Shown here: positions 54,000 to 62,851 of the stretch, one piece after another | How positions within the stretch are numbered: the stretch's first letter is position 1 | How the letters are laid out: the number at the start of each line of letters is the position of its first letter | Assembly: GCA_036674765.1 (NCBI GenBank) | Contig: JARVKI010000056.1 | Location: 1 to 64,000, forward strand | DNA from: Seiridium cupressi | Lineage: Eukaryota > Ascomycota > Sordariomycetes > Amphisphaeriales > Sporocadaceae | Length of the DNA: 64,000 nucleotides | Direction: 5' to 3' | Position numbers and translations under genes: made by a program | Notes under the pieces: model-generated | Told to the model about the DNA's origin: nothing | The model's database searches: none | Seen by the model: only the letters and a program-made list of their open reading frames with translations

Positions 54000-54971
54000 A
54001 TGGAGAAGTACAGTCAGTTCCGCGACCGCGGGAGCGGAGTCTCCCCTTTTCTGCCGCATGTCACACCGGTCTCTATCCCCACGCGGTTTTGGCACATGGT
54101 CATCTTCTGCTTCCGCCTGCCCATCTTCCTCCTCTACGTGGCCTGCTACTTTCTATTGCTTACGCATCTACCTCTCCCCGTCGTCTTTCGCAAACTTCTA
54201 CTATGGGGGATGCTGGGTATACCTGGTATATGGTGGGTCGATTTACAACTGGACGGCGTGAAACGCGGCCACCTGCACGAGCAGCCTGCCGAAAGGGTCC
54301 CGCATCCCGGAAGCATCATCGCCGCCCAGTTCACGAGTCCCATCGACGCTCTCTACCTGGCCGCCATCTTCGACCCAATATTTACCATCAGCTATCCCGG
54401 CACACAAAAAGTCCAGCGGATCTCTCTTCTAGGGGCCATCTTTCTCGCCCTGGCTCCCATTCGACTTCAGCCTCCGAACCGAAATAGTCTAACCACTCTG
54501 CGCAAACTACGGGAGGACTATCCTCATCGCGTCATCGCCGTCTTCCCTGAATGCAGTACAACGAACGGAAAGGGCTTGCTGCCACTGTCGACAAGCCTCC
54601 TGGGTGCGCCCGCCGATGCCAAGATCTTTCCCATCAGTCTGCGCTACACTCCACAAGATATCACGACACCTATTCCAGGCACATACTTTTCATTCCTCTG
54701 GAATTTGTTGTCGAAACCAACACACTGCATTCGAGTGCGCATAGCTGAGGCGGTCACCAATAAAGCGGACCTGAGCAATGACTTTGAAGTTCTAGAAGAT
54801 GGAGGAGAGGAGGAATACGACGAAGACGAGGAGCCGACAACACCAGAGGGCCGGAAACTACTGGATCACATTGCTGAGACGCTGGCAAGATTAGCTAGGA
54901 ACAAACGGGTCGGATTGACCCTTCGCGATAAGGCCGCGTTTGTGGAAGCATGGACAAAGGGTCGAAAGTAG
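54000..54971 (+). CDS. PlsC-type acyltransferase-like membrane protein (Vps66-like)
   Basis: A single-exon 323-residue protein related to 1-acylglycerol-3-phosphate acyltransferases. An N-terminal membrane hairpin is present (WHMVIFCFRLPIFLLYVACYFLLL and the following hydrophobic stretch, about 31-75). Acyltransferase block III is recognisable as VFPECSTTNGKGLLPL. Block I, normally NHTSPxD with a catalytic His (HX4D), reads QFTSPIDALYL, with the Asp kept but Phe in the His position. The C-terminal third is acidic (DGGEEEYDEDEEPTTPEG). It may be a divergent acyltransferase or a non-catalytic lipid-binding relative, as suspected for yeast Vps66-type proteins. Start at ATG 54000; divergent from the kinesin gene. 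Probably ER or Golgi. Confidence 0.78.
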   Translation: MEKYSQFRDRGSGVSPFLPHVTPVSIPTRFWHMVIFCFRLPIFLLYVACYFLLLTHLPLPVVFRKLLLWGMLGIPGIWWVDLQLDGVKRGHLHEQPAERVPHPGSIIAAQFTSPIDALYLAAIFDPIFTISYPGTQKVQRISLLGAIFLALAPIRLQPPNRNSLTTLRKLREDYPHRVIAVFPECSTTNGKGLLPLSTSLLGAPADAKIFPISLRYTPQDITTPIPGTYFSFLWNLLSKPTHCIRVRIAEAVTNKADLSNDFEVLEDGGEEEYDEDEEPTTPEGRKLLDHIAETLARLARNKRVGLTLRDKAAFVEAWTKGRK

Positions 54972-55636
54972 GGGTTTGGAGACCAGAAATTCAACTAGGG
55001 CTTGGCACGACTCCAGCAGGAGCCAAGATCATAAGCCTCGTTATGTTTGGGACGCTTCCCGTCCAACTACGCCACAAGGTCCTTCCGGCCGCTCAGTACG
55101 ATCAACCTGCATCTCCCCTACGGTAGTTTTCATGGACTGGCGAACTGGATGAATGCCCAGTGTACTCGACCCCATCGGTCATCCTAGTATTGCATGATCA
55201 CGGCGACCGTGGATCTCGGCACCAAGACCTACCTCTGTGTACTGCCATCTGCATGTGTTTTGGGATTTTCTTTGTTTTCACGCCTTGGAGCTTGTCGCTA
55301 GCCTACGGGCTTGTCGCCGAATCAACTCTGCATGGAGAGATCCTCGGCTACTGTGACCTACGGGGTCAAGTCGCGAGCTAAAATCTTGTTCCCAGATGGC
55401 CTGAAACAGATAGAGCTGGAGTAGAGCTGGAAGTAGTCTTATCGAAATAATTCACCCACTTGACGTAGTATCAAAGAAATCCGTGATACTCTAAACTCTT
55501 GGTATTTAAAAGATACCCCATTTTCCAGAACGAAAGCCAGCCAGCCAACCAACCGTGGAAGCCCCGCAGCCCAGATCTATTGTTGTATATACACAGATGT
55601 TGATGACATGTTCCTCCATTTTCCATTCAAGCTTCT
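54972..55636. other. Convergent intergenic region
   Basis: The 3' flanks of the PlsC (+) and ILV3 (-) genes. Frames of about 70 codons are unsupported. Nothing notable except an ACCCCAT near 55515. Confidence 0.4.
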
Positions 55637-57519
55637 TTATGCGGCATCATCAGTGACACAACCAGAAGAAGCATCCTTCACCAAACGCGCGTACTTGGTC
55701 AGAGTACCCTTCTTGTACCTTGGCTCGGGTGCCTTCCAGCCAGCTTTCCTCTTCTCGAACTCGGCGTCGGAGATCTTGGTGTCAATGACGCGCTTCTCGG
55801 CATCAATGGTAATCTCATCGCCGTCCCGCACAAAGGCGATCGGCCCACCCTCCATGGCCTCGGGCACGATGTGGCCGATCAGGAAGCCGTGAGAACCGCC
55901 GGAGAAGCGGCCGTCGGTGAGCAGGGCCACGTCGTTGCCGAGACCTGCACCCATGATGGCCGAGGAGGGCTTCAACATCTCGGGCATACCGGGGCCACCC
56001 TTGGGACCTTCGTATCGGATGATGACGACAGTCTTCTCACCCTTCTTGATCTCGCCGCGCTCCAGAGACTCGATAAAGGCGTCCTCGTAGTCGTAGACAC
56101 GTGCCTTACCAGTGAAGACCAGTCCTTCCTTGCCAGTAATCTTGCCAACGGAACCACCGGGTGCCAGCTGACCGCGGAGAATCTGAATGTGACCGGTAGG
56201 CTTAATGGGGTTGTTGAAGGGTCGGATGATCTTCTGGTCCTCGGGGAAGCTCTCGGGCCACTCCTCAATGTTCTGCTTCATGGTCTTGCCAGTGACGGTC
56301 ATGCCATCGCCGGTAATGATACCCTCCTTGAGCAGGAACTTGAGCAGGGCGGGGGTACCACCGATGGTCTGCATGTCGGCCATGACGTACTTGCCACTAG
56401 GCTTCAGATCAGCCAGGAAGGGTGTGCGGTCGCTGACCTTCTGAAAGTCGTCAACGGTCAGCTTGATGCCAACAGAGTCGGCAATGGCGATCAAGTGCAG
56501 CACAGCGTTGGTACTACCTCCCAGAATATTGACAACGACCATGGCGTTCTCGAAGGCTTCCCTGGTCAGGATGTCGCGGGGTCGGATATCTTCCTTCATG
56601 ATGTGCTTGATGGCCTCACCGACACGCTCGCACTCGGCGACCTTGAGAGGAGATGCGGCCGGAGTGCTACTGCTGTTTGGTAGCGACATACCGAGGGTCT
56701 CAATGGCCGTGGCCATGGTGTTGGCAGTGTACATGCCACCACAAGCTCCCTGGCCGGGGCAGGCGTGGCGGATGATGTCGTATCGCTGCTCCTCGGTGAT
56801 CTCGCCGGTGATGTACTGTCCGTAAGCCTGGAAGGCGTTGACCAGGTCGATCTGGGCGCCGTCCTTGCTGCAGCCGGGGGCGATGGTTCCACCGTAGACC
56901 ATGATACTCGGTCGGTTCACTCGGCCCATGGCAATCAGGACACCGGGCATGTTCTTGTCGCAACCGGGGAGAGAAATGTTTGCATCGTACCATTGACCGC
57001 CCATGACGGTCTCGATACTGTCGGCGATGATCTCTCTGCTCTGCAGGGAGTATCGCATACCAGTTGTTCCCATGGAAATACCGTCCGAGACACCAATGGT
57101 GTTGAACCGGTACGGGATGAGACCGGCTTTCCTCACGGACTCCTTGACCACGAGAGACAGGTCCATCAAGTGCATATTACACGGGTTTCCCTCGAACCAC
57201 ACCGAGGAGATACCGACCTGAGCCTTCTTCAGATCCGCATCATCGAGTCCGGTGGCGTACAGCATAGCTTGCGAGGCACCTTGCGACTTGGGCTGTGTGA
57301 TGGATCGGGAGACCTTGTTGAGGTCGCTTTCGTCGGCTCGGAGAGGACGGGATGTGCTGAGAAAGCGGCTGGAAACATAATTAGCTTCACGAACACGTAC
57401 ATTGAGACTCTTGAATGTCTTGAGGGAGAAATGGCATACGCATATTGTGTCGAGGGCGCCCGGCAGCTTCTAGCAAGAGCTGCAGGAGCTCTCGCCCTGA
57501 GCAGAGTCTGGAAGGTCAT
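55637..57519 (-). CDS. ilv3: Dihydroxy-acid dehydratase (branched-chain amino acid synthesis)
   Basis: Exons 57440-57519 and 55637-57368 (intron 57369-57439, donor GTATGC, branch GCTAAT) give 603 residues. It catalyses dehydration of 2,3-dihydroxy-isovalerate and -methylvalerate to the 2-keto acids, the third common step of valine/isoleucine synthesis, in mitochondria. The first 30-40 residues are Arg/Ala/Ser-rich without acids ([20 protein letters not shown]), a typical presequence. Fe-S cluster cysteines are in [18 protein letters not shown] and [16 protein letters not shown], with [10 protein letters not shown] and the C-terminal [12 protein letters not shown] as family signatures. The gene is intact and strongly codon-biased, which explains the long antisense frames over it. 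A housekeeping gene outside the cluster. Confidence 0.95.
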
Positions 57520-58216
57520 GGTGTGATCGCAACGACTCGATCGCTGGGAACAAGGGGAACTTCCAGGAAGGAGTGAAGCTCAATTGGTCTCTTGGCTACC
57601 TCGATGCGAAGTTTCCAATGGTCGCTCAGGGGTGAGGATGAGTCAATGGCCCAATTGTCTCGGTGGAGGAAGCTTACACACCGCGGCTCGCAGGACTGGG
57701 TTCTTTAAAATTTGGGCGAAGTCGGCATAAAATTCTGGGTTTGCTGTAGCCAAATCCGCTAGACCCCGCGAAAACATGGCCCATCTGACAACGCCCCGAC
57801 TGCAATTGGCTGCGAGTTCGGTGGAGATGTCCACCATCGTTTGGTTCCACTATAACGAACTGCGTACTTGATTGATGGCGATGTAAACTGGTGATGTTTT
57901 AAGTGTGCGTTGAAGTAGTTCAGTATTCGAGGAGGGCTTGAATCACTTCCAATATCCTCACCTCTTAGTGCATCATGCTATATTATCAGCAACTCGCAAA
58001 ATACAGAAACAACATGCGCCAGGAAAAGACATTGATTGGTCATCTATTTGTGAGCGGGTATTCAACCCATGCATCCTTTATCAAAACAGTGCTGAGAAAT
58101 TATCGAATGTGTCGCTCTTTAGAGTCTCTCGGTGTCATTGTCCTAGCTGTCGCTGCCAATACCATCATGAGGCTTGGACCAAGACCTTTTCTGGAGACGA
58201 GCTGGACTCCTTGAGT
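57520..58216. other. ILV3 upstream region
   Basis: About 700 bp between the ILV3 start and the 3' end of the next minus-strand gene. A 64-codon minus-strand frame (57643-57837) lies 124 bp upstream of ILV3 and could be an upstream ORF in a long leader, but nothing supports translation. No clear Leu3-type CCGG-N4-CCGG site was seen. Confidence 0.35.
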
Positions 58217-59691
58217 CTAATTGACCACCACTACAGCCCGAAAACGAGCCTCTATGGCTGTCTCATCCTTCTTATCCACATACTCGATGGTAGTCGGTAG
58301 CTGGGCTACCACATCCCTGACCACGGTAAGGTTCTCCTCAAGGTTTTCCTTGTTGAGACGCGCCTGGACAATTTTTAGGCGTTTGCCTCTCGAGAGAAGT
58401 TCAGCATGGTCGCCGTGCATACCAGAGTCCAAGCCGGCGAGAACGAAAGAGAAGAGCTCGTAAACAAGAGTGTCGACGTTGTTACGGTTCCGAGCTAGCA
58501 AACATTCGACCCACTCCGAAGCGCAAGATCTGGCGTGTGGGTAGACCATATGTTGGAGATCTGCCTTCATTAGGCACATGAAGCGTCCGTCATTGTCCTG
58601 GACAAACGTGACGAAACGAAGCATTACATCTTCGGAGTCGAGCTCCTCGAGGCTCGGAAACAACTCGTCCTTGACATACTTTTCAGCGAGGTCGTAGACG
58701 GCTCGCTGCTGATGTTCGAGAAGAATACGGATGTGATCCGCAGCGTTTGCATCGGTATTGGCAGTTTGCTCCTGCTGCTTTCGACGACGTTCCTGGTCTT
58801 CGACCACGCGCTTCTTGAGCTCCTCTGGGTCGACGCGACAAATCTCGTGAACAGAAATGCATCGCTTGTAGTGATCCTTGAGAAACTCGATGAGCTTCAG
58901 AGGCTCTTCCCCAAGAAGTTGATACTTCCACTCCAGAAAGTCGAGGTATGCCTCCCTGTAGCGGCTGAGGATGCCCGGGTTACGGTGGTCGACGCCTCGA
59001 TTGAGAGTCAACACCAGCTTCTTGACGCCCTTCTGACGTCCATCGTACACAACAGAGAACTCCCTGCCGAAGAGCTCAGTCGCCAAGCGCATGATTTCTT
59101 CGAGCTCGTCAAGATCCCGAGCCACTGAAATGGAAAGGCTCACGGTATCGTTCTCGGGGACGACAATTTCGCCCCAAATGCAACCCTCATCCACGTAGAC
59201 GTGGCCGAGGTCCTTCTCGTGGATCTCCTTGCGCGCATCCTCGCTCAGCGTGTTGTCGGTAACGGCACCAATGACAATACCGAAGCCAAAACTCGAGGCT
59301 GCATCTATACAACGATTCAGGACCAATATGCTGTAGGGCCCGCCGTACTTGCTGTTCGGTGCGGGGTAAGGGAAGGGCGTTTGCTCGGTGTCAGATGTTT
59401 GGACTGCAATTGCCGTTAGTCTGGACATGTAGTCATGAGAAAAAATGTATGAAACTTACTGGTCATGGTCCAAGTAGTTCTGCCAACCTCATAGTAGAAC
59501 CAGCCAGCAGAGACACACCAGGCTTCCTTCTCCCTTCAGAATGTCTTGAAAACGTGCTCTACAGCACGGTCCCAGGCATCTTCGACGACACCAGGAACGA
59601 CACCGGGTGCGATGTTGCAAAGCTCGTTGATAAGCTTGCTCTTGAGCTCGAGGTCGTTGGCCGGAAGGCCGTCTTTCGTTGCCATTGCCAT
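58217..59691 (-). CDS. Conserved protein of unknown function, with an in-frame TGA
   Basis: Exon 1 (about 59460-59691, starting MATKDGLPANDLELKSKL) and exon 2 (58217-59403) join across a 56-nt intron with a GACTAAC branch, producing TWTMTIQTSDTEQTPFPYP. The roughly 470-residue product is rich in charged helices (RRRKQQEQTANT, KDELFPSLEELDSEDVMLRFV) and has no domain I can name. A TGA at 59536-59538 interrupts exon 1 after VEHVFKTF, and the same frame continues plausibly (REKEAWCVSAGWFYYEVGR). So the gene has a nonsense mutation, the stop is read through, the exon model is wrong, or the base is wrong. An alternative start at Met 59428 in the unspliced frame gives a 403-residue protein. The upstream ATC/GCC repeats make the exact start ambiguous (59685 or 59691). 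Confidence 0.6.
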
Positions 59692-60056
59692 TGCGATGGC
59701 GATGGTGATGGTGAGGGCGACGTCAGGGAGGTAGGTGAATAACTAACAGAAACCTGAAATTGGTGAATGTTGTGGTCGAGGTGGGACATTGGTGTCTGGA
59801 TGAAAGTTTTCGAAAGAGCTTGCCCAGCGACACTTTTTGTTTTTGAGTGCAAGAAATGGTAAAAAACAACTGGTTGCCCAGCCACAACATCCTGAAGCCC
59901 AAGCTTCAGTTCAACTTAGAGGGGCTCAGAGCTGAACTTGGCTGACTGACAAGTCCAACATCACAAGCCAGTTTATTAGAGCACAAGATTGAGTTGAAAG
60001 CGGAATTGGTCTTGTTGTTCTAGGGGGGAGGTCTAATCTACTAGGTTTGAAATAAT
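59692..60056. other. Short intergenic region
   Basis: About 365 bp between two same-strand genes, beginning with imperfect CCATCG/CCATTG repeats. Nothing else was recognised. Confidence 0.4.
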
Positions 60057-61043
60057 CTATGACGATGCCCAAATGGCCTTGTTCTCCTTCATAAAGGTTT
60101 CAAAGTCCTTCGGAGGGTGTCCCGTCACTTTCAGCACAGCATCTCCACTTCCCTTCTCGAAGTCCTGCGAGGCAAGAACCTCGAGATGGGTTACAAACTT
60201 TGCGTAGTACTCGGATAAGCCGGCCTGGGCCAAACTGTCGATTCGACCTGCTTCATCAAGCTTGACGTGCTCGATCTTACGACCCAGGACTTTGGAAAGT
60301 GTCTCGGCGATCTATGCGCGGTTGTTGTGTCAGTACAGATCAACCCTGAATAGGTAGATGCGAATGAGTTCTTACATCGTCGTAGGTCATATTCCTTGGT
60401 CCCATGATCCTAAAGTCGCAGTTATGAGATTTTTCGTCGGTTAGGGCATGGTAGGCGACATCAGCAATGTCGTCGGCGCTAACAAAGGGGATCTGTCCGT
60501 CCTGCGCGGCAGTGAAGATCTTGTTCAGCTTGCTGATGGTAAATATGAGGCCTGGCTCGATCAAGTTTTCTGAACGATGAGGAATACGTTAGCCATCATA
60601 ATAGCCCACATATCATGGAGTCACGGAAGAACCGACATACCCATGAACCAGCAGGGGCGAAGCACGCAGTACTCGACACCAGTTTCAATAAAATGCTCCC
60701 AGACCCTGCCCATTCCATCCTTCCCGATAGCGGCACTGGTGCCGGCACACAGCACAAAGCGCCTGACACGATTCTGCCTGGCAAGGTCGATGAACCTGAT
60801 CATGGGCACCCAAGGCTCAGACACGTGGGGCTCCATCATGTAGACAGCCTCGACGGGGCCGTTCTCGAATGGCCTGGACCAGGTCGACTCGACGGTCCAG
60901 TCAAACTTGATGGCGGGGTATCCGTTGGGTGCAGCATCAGGACCGCGTCGTGAGGCCAGGACGAAGGGCTTCTTGGAGGCAGTCAACAATGCCGCTACGC
61001 GTGTGGCTGTTTTGCCAGTGCCGCCAATCAGAAGAATCGACAT
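60057..61043 (-). CDS. NmrA-like reductase of the festuclavine/agroclavine dehydrogenase family
   Basis: Exons 60641-61043, 60376-60569 and 60057-60311 give an intact 283-residue Rossmann protein. The N-terminal NAD(P) motif is MSILLIGGTGKTATRVAALL. The splices rebuild CWFMENLIEPGLIFT and NMTYDDIAETLSKVLGRK, which together with DGQIPFVSADDIADVAYHALTDEKSHN closely follow the EasG/FgaFS reductases of ergot alkaloid synthesis. Those enzymes reduce an iminium bond in the last step to agroclavine or festuclavine. No other ergot alkaloid gene (DmaW, EasF, EasE, EasC, EasA) is in the window, so the true substrate is probably different; stand-alone members are common in Aspergillus genomes. The group lacks the SDR YxxxK, as here. 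Confidence 0.88.
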
Positions 61044-61533
61044 GCTGCGTGAGATAGATGGAGGGCTTCAGCTGTGAGTAGGCAATCGGAGTTTCGTATT
61101 TCCTGTTATAGGACTAAGAAGGGGGAGTTATTCGTGATGTGGATGTGTGCGTGCCGGGTGACGGTATGTTTGTGCGTGTGTGTATGCGTGCAAAGAGAAA
61201 GAAAAAAAGAGAAGATTTGTATGATCGTGAATGCTTCAAATACAGGCTGTCTACCGGTTACTCTGACTATGAAATTCATTTTTGACTCAGCTCAAAGAAG
61301 ACATATGTAAGCCAGGTTTCGGATTCCGAACGAGGCAGTTGCGTGCCAGTTGCGCGGCACCGAGCGGAGTTAGAGGAACAAGGACATACGAAAAGCGGAT
61401 CGCCGACGCCGATCCGAGCGAAGCAGCCGCACGGCGCCCGAGCGGAGATTAATCAACCAGGAATTAAGGAACGAGTCGCTGGCGCGGATCCCGTCTGAAT
61501 TCAGTCTCAGCCTGTCCACATTGTCCTACACAC
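61044..61533. other. Upstream region of the NmrA-like gene
   Basis: Promoter of the minus-strand reductase, with a GT/TG-rich stretch (about 61141-61190) and a GA-rich stretch after it. No gene. Confidence 0.4.
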
Positions 61534-61700
61534 TTGTGTGACCACATCCCGGACCTGTCGGCCCTCACGCTGGTGGACCCCTGCGCCGGCGGAGGTGGGC
61601 CCATCCCCATCTTGGAGCCGGTGCTAAACGAAAAGTCCCGTAAACGCGGCCGCGGGCCTGTCCGATTCGTTCTCTCGGACCTACGGCCGTCGCTCGAGCG
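61534..61700 (+). pseudogene. Fragment of a fungal SAM-methyltransferase-like protein
   Basis: The translated stretch LTLVDPCAGGGGPIPILEP followed by GPVRFVLSDLRPSLERW resembles the SAM-binding core of a fungal methyltransferase-like family with the pattern vDxCxGxGGPtP...fvLTDLxP. Only about 55 residues are recognisable. Neither flank continues the fold, so this is a fragment. Confidence 0.5.
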
Positions 61701-61919
61701 TTGGGCATATGACATCTATTGCAAAGCGCAGCCTTACTGCAACTCTCCACATGACATTCACTGTCCTGTCGCCTCTTTCCCAACGTTGATGTGGTTCAGA
61801 AACTTGCCAATACATCTTTTCCAACGAAGTCATATGCATCATGACAGGTCAAATTCGTCACTAGCGTCTTTAGTCTCGATAAACGAATGCTGATCATTGG
61901 ATACGTCTGGTTTGCAGTG

Positions 61920-62432
61920 TAGAGTCTGGTCTACAGCTTAAGTGTCTACGACGAGCACGATGGCTACATCATGTTCGTGTTCGCACGCGTGCTGGCCGGC
62001 ACTGGTCCCGCGACAACGACGTCGAACGGCCTTGCCATATTCGGCTCAACATACCCCGAAGAGATGCGAAGAGCCACGGTTTCCGCGCTCTTTGGCGCCT
62101 GTGCACCTTTAGGATCCATCGTAGGCGGCGCGTTTGCAGGTCTTTTCGACTTGACTTGATGGCCGTGGTCGTTCTTCTCGTTCGCTATTGTTCTCGTCAC
62201 ACTGGCGATCCTCTGTGTTTTTATCATCCCGCCGATTCGTCCCACCCGTCCGACACCGAAAACATGGTTAGAGATTTGGCAAGCGCTTGACTTACTTGGT
62301 GGTGCCGTGGGTGTCACACCCCTCATTCCCATTAACTTCGCCTGGAACCAGGCGACCGTCGTGCGTTGGATGCAGCAGAGGGACTATATCTATACGTCTC
62401 TTAAAGCACTACTAATGACCATCGAGCAATAA
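61920..62432 (+). pseudogene. Fragment of a DHA2-type MFS transporter
   Basis: The frame encodes the helix 4-7 region of an aminotriazole-resistance-type pump: VFARVLAGTGPATTTSNGLAIFG, YPEEMRRATVSALFGACAPLG, then WPWSFFSFAIVLVTLAIL and PINFAWNQATVVRW. A TGA at 62157-62159, where relatives have Trp, interrupts the frame, and a TAA ends it at 62430-62432. N- and C-terminal halves are missing, so this is a dead fragment, possibly joined to the methyltransferase fragment by an old rearrangement. Confidence 0.7.
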
Positions 62433-62851
62433 TCTCCCCACCACTGCTCTGATACATCAATGTCGAATGAATGACGCTTGATAGCTACGAAATGCTCTTC
62501 ATCTACGAAGAACAATGGACAAGACAGTCCACGGAACAGGGCAGCTTCTGGGTGATGCTAAATAAAGAAGAAGGACGAGATGGCCTAAAGGTGTAGAGAT
62601 GGTGCCGACAAAATTTCGATGAACAGCCACAAGGAGAAGCCCACTCGTAGTACTCAAGCACAGATGAACACAAACGGTACTTACTTACAAGATATGTTCC
62701 GTACAATAGCCATTCGAACGTGTGCTTAGCACAACAATAAGTCATAGGTAAGAAAGGTTTACCCTTATTATAACATATGGCGTTAAATGCAAGGCGTAGT
62801 GGTTGTTCATGTTCCATGATCTGGACTTAGGCAAAAAACTACGCTGTTTTG
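62433..62851. other. Intergenic region 3' of the arylsulfotransferase-type gene
   Basis: About 420 bp. A 104-codon Cys-rich minus-strand frame (62503-62817) has no recognisable domain. No gene is supported. Confidence 0.4.

Noticed and set aside
55871..57526. 270- and 253-codon plus-strand frames over ILV3
   Set aside because: Shadows of the strongly codon-biased ILV3 reading frame; no family similarity.
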